Below, in pieces: positions 26,945 through 36,680 of a stretch of 64,000 bases of DNA. The position numbers and the translations under genes were made by a program. The notes under the pieces were generated by a model that ran no database searches, was not told where the DNA came from, and saw only the letters and a program-made list of their open reading frames with translations. The stretch spans positions 1-64,000 of the forward strand of contig JABFVM010000035.1 in NCBI GenBank assembly GCA_013362785.1, read 5' to 3'. How positions within the stretch are numbered: position 1 is the stretch's first letter; every line of letters begins with the position of its first letter. Source of the stretch: Streptomyces sp. GTDB taxonomy: Bacteria > Actinomycetota > Actinomycetes > Streptomycetales > Streptomycetaceae.

Positions 26945-28335
26945 GCGGTGCGCTCCAACGCCGGGGCCTGCGCGGCCAGATGCGCTTGCCACAGGACGAC
27001 GACGGCGAGTACGCCCCCGGACACGGCCAGCACCAGCTGTCCCACGTCCGCGGGGCCGCCGCTGGGCAGGACGGCCAGCGCGAGCACTCCGGTCAGGGCC
27101 GCCACCCGGTGCCGTACGGATGTGCTGGGCGCCGCGGCGGCGATGAGGAACAGGCCCCACAGCGCGTACCAGGGGCGGATCGCCGGCCCGAAGGCGGCCA
27201 CGGCGGCCAGGCTCAGGCCGAGCGCGTACACGGGGCGCGGACGCCAGCGCCACCATATGAGGACTACGAGCACCCCTGTGAGCACCATGCCGATGGCGTG
27301 CCACGCCGGGACGGCCAGCGGCGCGAGATCGCTGCCGACCTCGTCCAGCAGTGTGGCGGTGGCCCGGCCGAGCAGGCTGGTGAGCGCCCAGTTCTGGGTG
27401 GACACCGGGGTGTCGAGGGCGCCTATCCAGCCGTATCCCGTGCCCGCCACGGCCGTTGCGGCGACCGTCGTGGCGGCGGACGCGGCGACCGTGGTGAACA
27501 CGGCCTTGGCCGGATGGTGACCGGCCCGTATCTGCAACAGCACGACCGCGGCGAGGCCCAGTGCGGCGGGCGCCTTGACCAGGGCGGCGAGCGTGACGAG
27601 TACGGCGCCCAGGATCGGCCACCGGCCGAGCGCCGCGACCAGACCGGCGCCGAGCAGGCCCAGCATGATGGCGTCGTTGTGGGCACCCGCGACCAGGTGC
27701 AGCAGCACGAGCGGGTTCAGGGCGCCCAGCCACAGCGCGGCGGCCGGGTCGGCGCCGCTGTGCCGGGCCAGGCGCGGCAGCGCGGCCGCCATCAGCGCCA
27801 CCCCGAGCAGCGCTATCAGACGCATGCCGAGGAGCCCGGCGGGGAGTTCACCGCTGGTCACGCCGGACAGCGCGGAGGCCACGCCGAGGAACACGGGGCC
27901 GTACGGGGCGCCCGTGTGCCGCCACAGCGGGGCGACCTCGTCCGCGAGCGGGCCGCCGAGGTGGGAGGGGCCGTACGTGTACACGTCGATGTGCGCGTCG
28001 ACCATCGCCCCTTGGGCCAGGTAGCTGTACACGTCCCGGCTGAACAGCGGTGGCGCGATCAGCAGCGGGGTGGCCCAGACCGCCAGCACCAGCAGCAGGG
28101 CGCGCGTGGTGGGCGGGTCGGCGCTGCGCACGAGCCGGCCGAGCAGCAGCCAGGCCGCTATCAGCAGGACGACGCCGAAGTACACGCCGACCAGGCCCAG
28201 GGCCGCGTGCACCGAGGACGGGGCCAGGAGTTCCCGGACCGGTAGCGCACCGGCCGTCTCACCGCCCAGGGCGAGGAAGGCGGTGCCGGCCAGACCGAGT
28301 ATCTGGCAGCGGCGGAGATCGACGGGAAAAGCCAT
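26941..28335 (-). CDS. polyprenol-phosphomannose-dependent alpha-1,6-mannosyltransferase, MptB-like
   Basis: 464 residues from the ATG at 28335 (a GTG at 28344 is possible), with about 12 to 13 membrane helices. The GT-C motif is PPLFSRDVYSYLAQGAMVDAHIDVYTYGPSHLG, with the Arg-Asp that replaces the Asp-Asp pair. NWALTSLLGR and RPWYALWGLF are typical MptA/MptB segments. In mycobacteria these enzymes build the alpha-1,6-mannan core of lipomannan. In Streptomyces related proteins extend other surface mannans. It overlaps the GT87 gene by 4 bp, so the two act as a pair. Confidence 0.85.
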   Translation of the reverse strand: MAFPVDLRRCQILGLAGTAFLALGGETAGALPVRELLAPSSVHAALGLVGVYFGVVLLIAAWLLLGRLVRSADPPTTRALLLVLAVWATPLLIAPPLFSRDVYSYLAQGAMVDAHIDVYTYGPSHLGGPLADEVAPLWRHTGAPYGPVFLGVASALSGVTSGELPAGLLGMRLIALLGVALMAAALPRLARHSGADPAAALWLGALNPLVLLHLVAGAHNDAIMLGLLGAGLVAALGRWPILGAVLVTLAALVKAPAALGLAAVVLLQIRAGHHPAKAVFTTVAASAATTVAATAVAGTGYGWIGALDTPVSTQNWALTSLLGRATATLLDEVGSDLAPLAVPAWHAIGMVLTGVLVVLIWWRWRPRPVYALGLSLAAVAAFGPAIRPWYALWGLFLIAAAAPSTSVRHRVAALTGVLALAVLPSGGPADVGQLVLAVSGGVLAVVVLWQAHLAAQAPALERTA

Positions 28336-28443
28336 GGCCAACACTCGGTCAGCGTGTCAACGCCGAGTGGCCGGAAAGCGAAGGGCGACCCTCAAGGCAG
28401 CGACCTGCGCATGACCGCCGCGTGATCCACCCCGGTCAGAGCG

Positions 28444-29763
28444 TCACACGAACCGCGAACTGGCCACAGGACCCGAAGAGGTGAGGCTGGCCCGGTCGCC
28501 CCGGAGCCAGGTGCCGCGCACGGCGGTGACGAAGTCGGTGAGCGCCTCGGCCCCGTCGGCGGGGGTCTGGCCGTCGCCCTCGTCGGGCGAGGCGTCGGCC
28601 GACAGGATGTCGGCGGCGATCTCCCGCTCCGGCCGGTCGTCGGGGGCGCCGCGCTCCACGCTCCCGTCGCCGTCCGCGCGCAGCTGCCCCTCCCAGGGTG
28701 CCGCCGCCGACTGGTGCAGCAGGGCGACGCTGTCGGCGGTCACCACCGGCGGGTCGGTCCAGTTGCTCGCGTGCTCGTGCAGGATCTGTCCCGGAGCCCG
28801 TTCGAACAGCCCGCCGATGATGTCCGGGCCCCCGTCGGCGGCGGCCACCTCGTTGAGGTCGTAGGCGACGACGACGGTGTCCTCCCGGTCGGGTGTGAAC
28901 GGCTCCGCCGGCAGCTGAAGCAGCTCGGCCGCGGCGAGACCGAGGATCCTGCTGCTCCGGTCGGGCAGCAGGGTCACCGACGTGGGGCGCGCCCCGGCGG
29001 CGTCGAGGACCGTCTTCAGCCGCAGCAGCCCGCGCAGGCACTGGTCGTGGGAGTCCTGCAGCCAGGCGTACCGCCCGGCCATGCCCGCGTCGAAGCCGTA
29101 GGGGGACATCGAGCCGAGCACGGTGCCGCCGATGACGTACTGCCAGCCCCGCAGATCGCCGCGGTCCAGCGGGCTCACCGGCTCGGCGCTCGCGGCCCGC
29201 TCCAGCATGCGGCGCTGGCGGGCCTGGGTGGGCAGCCACATGGCGTCGTCGGGGTCGGACAACCGGGCGTGCTGTCGGCGGGCGAGCGCGAGGTCGCCGG
29301 ACATGAGGGCGTTGAAGACCAGCAGATAGCGGTCCGGCCAGTCGGTGAGCCCGCTCTCGCGCGCGGCCAGGAGGTCCGTCGCCTCGCGGTGGCGGCCCTC
29401 GCGCTCGTAGGCCGAGACCAGCTCCCGCAGGACCGCCACCGACTCCGGCGCCTGGCTCAGTGCCACGCGCAGGGCGGATATCGCCAGGTAGGGCACACCG
29501 CGCTCGATACAGGCGTACCCGAAGTCGTAGAGTGCCCGGGCCTTTTCGGGGCGGGCGGCGAGGGCGCCGGCCGCCTCGTGGAGATCCTCGAAACCGGCCG
29601 CTCCGGCGGCCCGGGCGACCACGAGCGCGACCTCGCCCAGGGGCAGGTCGTCGGCGCCGTGCCGCAACTGGCGCAGGGCGCCGGGGATGTCTCCCTCGTC
29701 GAGCGCTTCCCAGGCCTTGAGGAGTTCGGGGGTCTTCGGTCGGCGATTCCTGCGCGAGAACAT
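28444..29763 (-). CDS. tetratricopeptide-like protein of unknown function
   Basis: 439 residues from the ATG at 29763, chosen because GAGGA lies 8 bp before it. The N-terminal half is a helical repeat array (TPR-like: ALYDFGYACIERGVPYLAISALRVALSQAPESVAVLRELVSAYEREGRHREATDLL). The C-terminal half is globular with alternating beta segments and two acidic stretches. No signal peptide or membrane segment. Many Streptomyces genomes carry such a protein; function unknown. It precedes no clear partner. Confidence 0.75.
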   Translation of the reverse strand: MFSRRNRRPKTPELLKAWEALDEGDIPGALRQLRHGADDLPLGEVALVVARAAGAAGFEDLHEAAGALAARPEKARALYDFGYACIERGVPYLAISALRVALSQAPESVAVLRELVSAYEREGRHREATDLLAARESGLTDWPDRYLLVFNALMSGDLALARRQHARLSDPDDAMWLPTQARQRRMLERAASAEPVSPLDRGDLRGWQYVIGGTVLGSMSPYGFDAGMAGRYAWLQDSHDQCLRGLLRLKTVLDAAGARPTSVTLLPDRSSRILGLAAAELLQLPAEPFTPDREDTVVVAYDLNEVAAADGGPDIIGGLFERAPGQILHEHASNWTDPPVVTADSVALLHQSAAAPWEGQLRADGDGSVERGAPDDRPEREIAADILSADASPDEGDGQTPADGAEALTDFVTAVRGTWLRGDRASLTSSGPVASSRFV

Positions 29764-29834
29764 GAGGAGGATCCTCACCGAAGATCCGAATCCTCCTCAA
29801 CCGGTTTACGGAAGAGACGGAAGAGACGGAAGAA

Positions 29835-30776
29835 TCAGAAGACCGACAGCCCGGTGAGTGTCGTGAAGCGGTCGAGGGCCGCCACGCCGGCCACCGAGTT
29901 GCCGCGCTCGTCGAGCCCGGGGCTCCACACGCACAGCGTGCAGCGGCCCGGTACGACGGCGATGATCCCGCCGCCGACGCCGCTCTTGCCCGGCAGCCCC
30001 ACCCGGTACGCGAAGTCGCCTGCCGCGTCGTACGTCCCGCAGGTCAGCATGACCGCGTTGACCTGTTTGGCCTGGCTGCGGGTGAGCAGGCGGGTGCCGT
30101 CGGCGCGGACGCCGTGACGGGCGAGGAACGACGTGGCCAGGGCGAGGTCGGCGCAGGACGCCGTGAGGGAGCACTGCCGGAAGTACTGGTCGAGCAGGAC
30201 CGGCACGGGGTTGTCCATGTTGCCGTACGACGCCATGAAGTGGGCGAGCGCGGCGTTGCGGTCCCCATGGGCCGTCTCGGAGGCGGCGACGTCCTTGTCG
30301 AAGTCCAGGGCCGGGTTGCCGCTCTCGGCGCGGAGGAAGGAGAGCAGTTCGCCGGCCGCGTCGCCGGTACGGGTCTGGAGGCGGTCGGTGACGACGAGAG
30401 CGCCCGCGTTGATGAACGGGTTACGGGGGATGCCGTTCTCGTACTCCAGCTGGATCAGGGAGTTGAAGGGGTTGCCGGAGGGCTCGCGGCCCACGTGTTC
30501 CCAGAGTTCGTCGCCCTCGCGGGCCAGGTCGAGCGCGAGGGTGAAGACCTTGGTGATGGACTGCGTGGAGAACGGCTCGCGCCAGTCCCCCACGCCGTAC
30601 ACCGTGCCGTCGAGTTCCGCGACGGCCATGCCGAAGGCCCGCGGGTCGCGGGCCGCGAGCGCCGGAATGTAGTCGGCGGGCCGGCCACGGCCGGGGGTCC
30701 GCCCGATCTCCTCCGCGATGCGCTCCAGGATCGGCTGGAAGGTCAGTGACGACGTTGACGCTGCCATGATCACCAT
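29835..30776 (-). CDS. glsA: glutaminase
   Basis: 313 residues of the serine-dependent beta-lactamase-like glutaminase family. The active Ser/Lys are in STQSITKVF (about 67-75), with NPFINAGALVV, ASYGNMDN and GLPGKSGVGGGI as family blocks. It converts Gln to Glu and ammonia in the cytosol. Start choice lies between the ATG at 30776 (GGAGG only 4 bp away) and the ATG at 30767; the protein difference is three residues. It ends the run of Asn/Asp/Gln catabolic genes. Confidence 0.93.
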   Translation of the reverse strand: MVIMAASTSSLTFQPILERIAEEIGRTPGRGRPADYIPALAARDPRAFGMAVAELDGTVYGVGDWREPFSTQSITKVFTLALDLAREGDELWEHVGREPSGNPFNSLIQLEYENGIPRNPFINAGALVVTDRLQTRTGDAAGELLSFLRAESGNPALDFDKDVAASETAHGDRNAALAHFMASYGNMDNPVPVLLDQYFRQCSLTASCADLALATSFLARHGVRADGTRLLTRSQAKQVNAVMLTCGTYDAAGDFAYRVGLPGKSGVGGGIIAVVPGRCTLCVWSPGLDERGNSVAGVAALDRFTTLTGLSVF

Positions 30777-30824
30777 TGTGCCTCCGTACCGGTCCCGGTG
30801 CGCATCGGCGGATTGTGGAAAGGG

Positions 30825-32234
30825 TCAGGCCAGGGCCTGGCCGCTGCCCGCGACGACCTCCGGGCGCAGCAGGTCGGCGAGCCTCTCGGCGGGCAACAGG
30901 CCCTTCTCCAGGACGAGTTCGGCCACGCCCCGGCCGCTGGCGAGGGCCTCCTTGGCGATGTCGGTGGCGGCCGTGTACCCGATGTGCGGGTTGAGGGCGG
31001 TGACCAGGCCGATGGAGTTCTCCACGGTCCGGCGCAGCGCCTCGGTGTTGGCGGTGATGCCGGAGACACAGCGCTCGGCCAGCGTCACGCAGGCGTTCCT
31101 CAGATGCGTGATGCTCTCCGACAGCGAGTGCAGGATGATCGGCTCGAAGGCGTTGAGCTGGAGCTGACCGGCCTCGGCGGCCATGGTGATGGCGACGTCG
31201 TTGCCGATCACCTCGAAGGCGACCTGGTTGACGACCTCGGGGATCACCGGGTTGACCTTGCCGGGCATGATCGACGAACCGGCCTGTACGGGCGGCAGGT
31301 TGATCTCACCGAGGCCCGCGCGCGGCCCGGAGGACAGCAGACGCAGGTCGTTGCAGCTCTTGGAGAGCTTGACGGCGATGCGCTTGAGGACGCCGGACAT
31401 CTGGACGAACGCGCCGCAGTCCTGGGTCGCCTCGACCAGGTTGGCGGCGGTGACCAGCGGCAGCCCGGTGATCTCGGCGAGGTGGCGGCGGGCCGACTCG
31501 GCATATCCGGCCGGTGCGTTGAGGCCGGTGCCGATGGCCGTGGCGCCCAGGTTGATCTCATGGATCAACTCGACTGCCTCGGCAAGACGGGACCGGTCCT
31601 CGTCAATCATGACGGCATACGCGGAGAACTCTTGACCGAGCGTCATCGGTACCGCGTCCTGCAACTGTGTACGGCCCATCTTGAGCACATCGCGGAACTC
31701 GACGGCCTTGCGGGCGAACGCGTCCTGCAGTACGGACATCGCCTTGAGCAGCCCGCGCACCGCGAACACCGTCGCGACCTTGACGGCGGTCGGGTAGACG
31801 TCATTGGTGGACTGCCCCAGGTTGACGTCCTCGTTGGGGTGCAGGTACCGGTACTCGCCCTTCGCGTGTCCCAGCAGCTCCAACGCCCGGTTGGCGACGA
31901 CCTCGTTGGCGTTCATGTTGGTCGAGGTGCCGGCGCCGCCCTGGATGACGTCGACGACGAACTGGTCGTGCAGCTTGCCGGTCCGGATCTCACGGCAGGC
32001 GGCGACGATCGCGGCGGCCTTCTTCGGCTCCAGCAGCCCGAGCTCCTCGTTGGCGAGGGCGGCGGCCTCCTTGACGGCGGCGAGCGCGTCGATGAGGTGC
32101 GGGTAGGCGGAGATGGGGGTGCCGGTGATGTGGAAGTTCTCGGTGGCCCGCAGGGTGTGGACACCCCAGTAGGCGTCGGCGGGGACATCCCGGTCGCCGA
32201 GCAGATCGTGCTCGCTACGGGTGACGGCGTTCAT
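30825..32234 (-). CDS. aspA: aspartate ammonia-lyase
   Basis: 469 residues of the fumarase/aspartase superfamily. Blocks: [14 protein letters not shown] (about 98-111), [10 protein letters not shown], and the signature loop [15 protein letters not shown] (about 318-332), whose Ser is the catalytic base. It splits Asp into fumarate and ammonia. Following asparaginase in the same direction, it completes Asn to fumarate breakdown. An intergenic repeat with a hairpin separates it from the asparaginase gene. Confidence 0.95.
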   Translation of the reverse strand: MNAVTRSEHDLLGDRDVPADAYWGVHTLRATENFHITGTPISAYPHLIDALAAVKEAAALANEELGLLEPKKAAAIVAACREIRTGKLHDQFVVDVIQGGAGTSTNMNANEVVANRALELLGHAKGEYRYLHPNEDVNLGQSTNDVYPTAVKVATVFAVRGLLKAMSVLQDAFARKAVEFRDVLKMGRTQLQDAVPMTLGQEFSAYAVMIDEDRSRLAEAVELIHEINLGATAIGTGLNAPAGYAESARRHLAEITGLPLVTAANLVEATQDCGAFVQMSGVLKRIAVKLSKSCNDLRLLSSGPRAGLGEINLPPVQAGSSIMPGKVNPVIPEVVNQVAFEVIGNDVAITMAAEAGQLQLNAFEPIILHSLSESITHLRNACVTLAERCVSGITANTEALRRTVENSIGLVTALNPHIGYTAATDIAKEALASGRGVAELVLEKGLLPAERLADLLRPEVVAGSGQALA

Positions 32235-32269
32235 GAGGGAACGGTTCTTCTTTCTGAGAGGGTGAGGGT

Positions 32270-32355
32270 CAGCGCCCCGTCAGGGGCGCGGGAACTTCTC
32301 GATTTGCGGCTACCGCCGCGTGGGCGCGACAAGCCACGAACAACCCGCAGCCGCC
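32270..32355. repeat. Streptomyces-type intergenic repeat with terminator-like hairpin
   Basis: GCGCCCC-GTCA-GGGGCGC (32272-32289) forms a 7-bp stem, followed by GGGAACT and, after a variant middle, AACCCGCAGCCGCC. Start, core and end match the inverted pair at 1685-1806. It lies between ansA and aspA and could attenuate read-through. Confidence 0.6.
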
Positions 32356-32377
32356 GTACAGGAGATCCGGCACATCC

Positions 32378-33394
32378 CTAGGCGCAGGCCGACACGACAA
32401 CCGGCTCCAGCGAACGAACGGGCCGCACACACCCGACCTCTCGCCCGCCCCCGAGAAGTGCCTCTCCCTGGAACTCGGTGAGCAGCTCCGGATCCACTCC
32501 GGCCCATGCGAGAGCGGCGGCAGCCACCGGCACCCGCGCCCGATTGGCCCCGTCGGCGATCTTCACGGCGATGGCACGGCCGTCGGGCAGCGCGGCGACC
32601 TGAACGCCCTCGAACCCGTCCTTGGCGACCAGCCCCGGCACGGCTCGCATCAACGCCGCGACGTCCCGCCCGCTGCCGGAGGCCATCTCCGCATGCTCAC
32701 GCATCGCGTCGGCGACCCGGGCCTCGGGCGTGCCCGGCACCGCGGTGGTGATCCGGGCTGCGGCACGGGCGAGGCCGTGCAGCGACACGGAGAACAGCGG
32801 GGCCCCGCAGCCGTCGACGGTCACCTGGGCGATCCGCTGACCGGTCAGGTCCTCGACGATCTCCGCGATGGCCTGCTGGAGCGGGTGCCCGGGGTCGAGG
32901 TAGTCGTCCAGGGACCAGCCGTTCAGCCGGCAGGTGTACAGCATCGCCGCGTGCTTGCCGGAGCAGTTCTGGGCGAGGCGGGAGGGCAGGCGGCCCTCCC
33001 GCACCCAGGCGTCCCGCACGACCGGGTCGTACGGCATGTCCGGGACGTTGCGCAGATGGTCCTCGGTGAGCCCGGCGAGTTCGAGGATGCGCCGGGTTCC
33101 GGCGAGATGGCGTTCCTCGCCGGAGTGGCTGGCGGCGGTGAGCGAGAGCAGCTCACCGTCGAGCGGGAGCCCGGCCCGCGCCATGGCGACGGCCTGGACG
33201 GGCTTGAGTGCCGAGCGCGGGTAGAAGGCGGCCTCGATGTCACCGAGCTGGAACCGGACCTCGCCGTCGTCACCGAGGACGACGACGGAGCCGTAGTGGA
33301 TGCCTTCGATCATTCCGCCGCGTATGAGGTGGGCGACGGGGGCGTGGAGGGGTGCGCGGACAAGGGGTGCGTCCGCTATGGAGCTGCTGTACAT
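32378..33394 (-). CDS. L-asparaginase (PF06089, Rhizobium etli type II-like)
   Basis: 338 residues from the ATG at 33394 (GTG at 33397 is adjacent). The family blocks are HYGSVVVLGDDGEV, YPRSALKPVQ (with Ser/Lys), SHSGEERHLAGTRRIL, NCSGKHAAMLYTC (Ser-Gly-Lys-His) and VDGCGAPLFSVSL. This family is unrelated to E. coli asparaginase and uses paired Ser-Lys residues. It converts Asn to Asp in the cytosol, next to the Asn permease and aspartase genes. Confidence 0.92.
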   Translation of the reverse strand: MYSSSIADAPLVRAPLHAPVAHLIRGGMIEGIHYGSVVVLGDDGEVRFQLGDIEAAFYPRSALKPVQAVAMARAGLPLDGELLSLTAASHSGEERHLAGTRRILELAGLTEDHLRNVPDMPYDPVVRDAWVREGRLPSRLAQNCSGKHAAMLYTCRLNGWSLDDYLDPGHPLQQAIAEIVEDLTGQRIAQVTVDGCGAPLFSVSLHGLARAAARITTAVPGTPEARVADAMREHAEMASGSGRDVAALMRAVPGLVAKDGFEGVQVAALPDGRAIAVKIADGANRARVPVAAAALAWAGVDPELLTEFQGEALLGGGREVGCVRPVRSLEPVVVSACA

Positions 33395-33452
33395 CACTGT
33401 CTGGCTGCCTGCTTGTCGTGGGTCGATGAGGGGTCGTCGACCGACACGGATC

Positions 33453-34892
33453 TCACGCGTCGGCCTTGTCGGCGGTGCGCCCGGCCCGGCCGCGGATGGC
33501 GTACCAGCCCACGACCAGCGCTGCGACGATCAGCGGCAGGCACTGCACGGTGGTGCGGCCCGCGCCTCCGTCGGCGTACATGAGGACCAGGACGGAGGCG
33601 AGGAAGGCCAGCGTCACGAGTTCGGTCCAGGGGGAGCCCGGCAGCCGGTAGCCGGGGCGGGTGAGTTCGCCCTTCTGGGTCTTCTGCCAGAAGAGCAGGT
33701 GACAGATCATGATCATGCCCCAGGTGGCGAGGATGCCGATCGCCGCGAAGTTCAGCACGATCTCGAACGCATCGGCCGGGACGACGAAGTTGAGACCGAC
33801 GCCGAGGACACAGATACCGCTGGTCAGCAGGATGCCGCCGTACGGGACCTGGCTGCGGCTCATCACCGAGGTGAACTTCGGGGCGGAGCCGGACATCGCC
33901 ATGGAGCGCAGGATGCGGCCGGTGGAGTACAGGCCGGAGTTGAGCGAGGACATGGCCGCGGTGAGGACGACCAGGTTCATGACGCCGCCGGCCGCCGGGA
34001 CACCGATGTTGGACAGCACGGTGACGAAGGGGCTCTCTCCCGCCTTGTACGACGACCAGGGCAGCAGCATCGACAGCAGGAGGACCGAGCCGACGTAGAA
34101 CAGGCCGACGCGCCACATGATCGAGTTGATCGCCTTCGGCATGATCTTCTCGGGGTTCTCGGTCTCACCGGCGGCGACGCCGACCAGCTCGACGGAGGCG
34201 TAGGCGAAGACGACGCCCTGGACGATCAGCAGCATCGGCAGCAGGCCGTTGGGGAAGAGGCCGCCGTTGTCGGTGATCAGGGACGGGCCGGGGGTGTGGC
34301 CGTCCACGGGCTGCTGGGTGACCAGCAGGAAGATGCCGATGCACATGAAGACGACGAGCGCGCCGACCTTGACGATCGCGAACCAGAACTCCAGTTCGCC
34401 GAAGATCTTCACCGAGATCAGGTTCACGGTCAGGACGACCGCGAGGGCTATCAGCGCGATCACCCACTGCGGGATGTCGGAGAACATGCCCCAGTAGTGG
34501 GTGTAGGTGGCGACCGCGGTGATGTCGGCGATGCCGGTGGTCGCCCAGTTGAGGAAGTACATCCAGCCCGCCGTGTACGCGCCCTTCTCACCCATGAACT
34601 CGCGGGCGTACGACACGAAGGCGCCGGAGGAGGGCCGGTACAGGACGAGTTCGCCGAGGGCGCGGACGACGAGGAAGGCGAAGACGCCGCAGACCGCGTA
34701 GGCGATGAACAGGGACGGGCCGGCGTCGGCGAGTCGCCCGCCGGCCCCTAGGAACAGGCCGGTGCCGATGGCACCGCCGATGGCGATCATGTTGACGTGC
34801 CGGGCCTTCAGCGACTTGCTGTAGCCGTGGTCTCCGACGTCTACGTGACCGGACGAGGGGCGCGTCTCTTCTTTGAGGTGCTGTTCGCTCAC
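33453..34892 (-). CDS. ansP: L-asparagine permease (APC family)
   Basis: 479 residues with 12 predicted membrane helices. The amino-acid permease start (SLKARHVNMIAIGGAIGTGLFLGAG) carries the GTG substrate motif of AAT-type transporters. Substrate assignment to Asn rests on context: asparaginase and aspartase genes follow. The GTG start overlaps the regulator stop (GTGA), so the two are translationally coupled. AnsP-type proteins work by proton symport at the cell membrane. Confidence 0.88.
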   Translation of the reverse strand: MSEQHLKEETRPSSGHVDVGDHGYSKSLKARHVNMIAIGGAIGTGLFLGAGGRLADAGPSLFIAYAVCGVFAFLVVRALGELVLYRPSSGAFVSYAREFMGEKGAYTAGWMYFLNWATTGIADITAVATYTHYWGMFSDIPQWVIALIALAVVLTVNLISVKIFGELEFWFAIVKVGALVVFMCIGIFLLVTQQPVDGHTPGPSLITDNGGLFPNGLLPMLLIVQGVVFAYASVELVGVAAGETENPEKIMPKAINSIMWRVGLFYVGSVLLLSMLLPWSSYKAGESPFVTVLSNIGVPAAGGVMNLVVLTAAMSSLNSGLYSTGRILRSMAMSGSAPKFTSVMSRSQVPYGGILLTSGICVLGVGLNFVVPADAFEIVLNFAAIGILATWGMIMICHLLFWQKTQKGELTRPGYRLPGSPWTELVTLAFLASVLVLMYADGGAGRTTVQCLPLIVAALVVGWYAIRGRAGRTADKADA

Positions 34893-35620
34893 GCCTCGGG
34901 TCCGCCTTCCGTGGTGCTGTCCGTGCGCGGGGGGCGCACGATGTCGGTGAGGGTGGTCTCGACGCGATCCAGGTGGTGGGCCATGGCGTCGGTCGCGTCG
35001 AGTTCGGAACCGTCGATCAGGGCCTCCACGATCGCCCGGTGCTCCCGGTTGGACTGCTCGCGGCGACCGCCCAGCTCGTTGAGGAAGGCCGACTGACGCG
35101 CCAGTGCGTCACGGATCTCCTCGATGACCCGGCGGAACACCGGGTTCTGGGCGGCCTCGGCCACGGCCAGGTGGAAGAGGGTGTCCATCGCCACCCACGC
35201 GGTGGTGTCCGTCTCCCGCTCCATGCGGTCGAGCAGATGAGCCAGGTGGTCGAGGTTCTCTGGGGTGCGGCGCAGTGCCGCGTACCCGGCGACCGGGATC
35301 TCGACGTGCCGGCGCACTTCGAGCAGGTCGCTCGCCGAGTAGTCACCGAAGGTGGGGTCCTCGACGGCGTTGGCGACGACGAAGGTGCCCTTGCCGGTCT
35401 TGGAGACGGTCAGGCCCATGGTCTGCAGGGCCCGCAGGGCCTCGCGCAGGACGGGCCTGCTGATCTCCAGGGTCCGGCACAGCTCGGCCTCGGAGGGGAG
35501 CTTGTCGCCCACGGCGTACACGCCGCGCTCGATGGCGTCGCGCAGATGCGCCAGCACCGCTTCCATGGCACTGACACGTCGCGGGGGCTGTCCGGCTGTC
35601 CGGCTGTCTGACAGGTTCAC
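34889..35620 (-). CDS. GntR/FadR-family regulator of the Asn/Asp genes
   Basis: 243 residues. The winged helix-turn-helix is at about 18-80 (VLAHLRDAIERGVYAVGDKLPSEAELCRTLEISRPVLREALRALQTMGLT) and an FCD ligand domain at about 95-225, with the metal-binding His/Asp pattern (DTLFHLAVAEAAQN, HRAIVEALIDG, MAHHL). FCD proteins sense small carboxylic acids. It is the first gene of the asparagine unit and probably regulates it. The GTG start carries CTGTC-T-GACAG (35604-35614), a possible autoregulatory site. Confidence 0.9.
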   Translation of the reverse strand: MNLSDSRTAGQPPRRVSAMEAVLAHLRDAIERGVYAVGDKLPSEAELCRTLEISRPVLREALRALQTMGLTVSKTGKGTFVVANAVEDPTFGDYSASDLLEVRRHVEIPVAGYAALRRTPENLDHLAHLLDRMERETDTTAWVAMDTLFHLAVAEAAQNPVFRRVIEEIRDALARQSAFLNELGGRREQSNREHRAIVEALIDGSELDATDAMAHHLDRVETTLTDIVRPPRTDSTTEGGPEA

Positions 35621-35628
35621 GGGAGAGA

Positions 35629-35657
35629 TACTCCGGGTGAGCCGTGGGTGGTGTCAA
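35629..35657 (-). promoter_or_regulatory. predicted promoter of the Asn/Asp regulator-permease unit
   Basis: The minus strand has TTGACA (35652-35657) and GAGTAT (35629-35634) 17 bp apart, just upstream of the GTG at 35620. Confidence 0.5.
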
Positions 35658-35746
35658 GGGATGCGAATGGAGAGATTCACCGGGCGTGACGCCTGAAAGC
35701 CGGCATCACGCCCGGTCCGCTGCCCGGCATCACGCACGGGCCCGGG

Positions 35747-36586
35747 TCAACTGTGGATCGCGCCGGCGCCCAGCAGCCCGAACAGCAGCAGGCCGACGAC
35801 GATCCGGTAGATCACGAAGGCGTTGAAGGAGTGCTTGGCGACGAACTTGAGCAGCCAGGCGATGGAGGCGTACGCGACGACGAAGGAGACGACGGTGCCG
35901 ACGGCCAGCGGCAGCGCGCCGGTGCCCGTCGTACCGAGGGCGTCCTTCAGCTCGTAGATGCCGGCGCCGGTCAGGGCCGGGATGCCGAGGAAGAAGGACA
36001 GCCGGGTGGCGGCGACGCGGTCGAGGTCGAGCATCAGCGCCGTGGACATGGTGGCACCGGAGCGCGAGAAGCCCGGGAAGAGCAGGGCGAGGATCTGGGA
36101 GCTCCCGACCAGCATCGCGTCCTTGAAGGAGGTGTCGTCCTCCCCGCGCTTGTGCCGCCCCGTCCGGTCCGCCGCCCACATCACCCCGCTGCCGACGATC
36201 AGCGAGCCCGCGACGACCCACAGCGAGGCGAGCGGCCCCTCGATGAGCGGCTTGGCGGCCAGGCCCACGACGACGATCGGGATGGTCGCGCAGATCACCC
36301 ACCAGGCGAACTTGTAGTCGTGGTGGTACCGCTCCTCCTTGTCGCGCAGGCCGCGCAGCCACGCCGTGACGATCCGCACGATGTCCTTGAAGAAGTACAC
36401 GAGCACGGCGGCGATCGCGCCGACCTGGATGACGGCCGAGAACCCGACCACCGCGTCGTCGTCCACGGAGATGCCCATCAGGCCCTCGGTGATCTTCAGA
36501 TGGCCGGTCGAGGAGACGGGCAGGAACTCGGTCACCCCCTCGACGGCTCCGAGGACGACGGCCTGACCGACGCTGATGGCGCTCAT
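35747..36586 (-). CDS. uppP: undecaprenyl-diphosphatase
   Basis: 279 residues, about eight membrane helices. The two family motifs are present: EGVTEFLPVSSTGHL (about 16-30) and PGFSRSGAT (about 168-176), whose Glu, His and Arg/Ser form the active site. It recycles undecaprenyl pyrophosphate to the phosphate carrier for cell-wall synthesis and often gives bacitracin tolerance. The gene stands apart from neighbours by about 90 bp downstream of crcB. Confidence 0.95.
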   Translation of the reverse strand: MSAISVGQAVVLGAVEGVTEFLPVSSTGHLKITEGLMGISVDDDAVVGFSAVIQVGAIAAVLVYFFKDIVRIVTAWLRGLRDKEERYHHDYKFAWWVICATIPIVVVGLAAKPLIEGPLASLWVVAGSLIVGSGVMWAADRTGRHKRGEDDTSFKDAMLVGSSQILALLFPGFSRSGATMSTALMLDLDRVAATRLSFFLGIPALTGAGIYELKDALGTTGTGALPLAVGTVVSFVVAYASIAWLLKFVAKHSFNAFVIYRIVVGLLLFGLLGAGAIHS

Positions 36587-36680
36587 GGGATCCAGTTCCG
36601 GGAGGTTGGAGGGACAGTCGCGCGCACTGTCCTACCAGGTCCGGGTATGGCTCCGTGGCCGTCGACGCGGACGCGTCCGC

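Noticed and set aside
24710..27520. 936-codon open frame over the carboxypeptidase and mannosyltransferase genes
   Set aside because: Both real genes explain the codon pattern; this frame is a GC-driven artefact.
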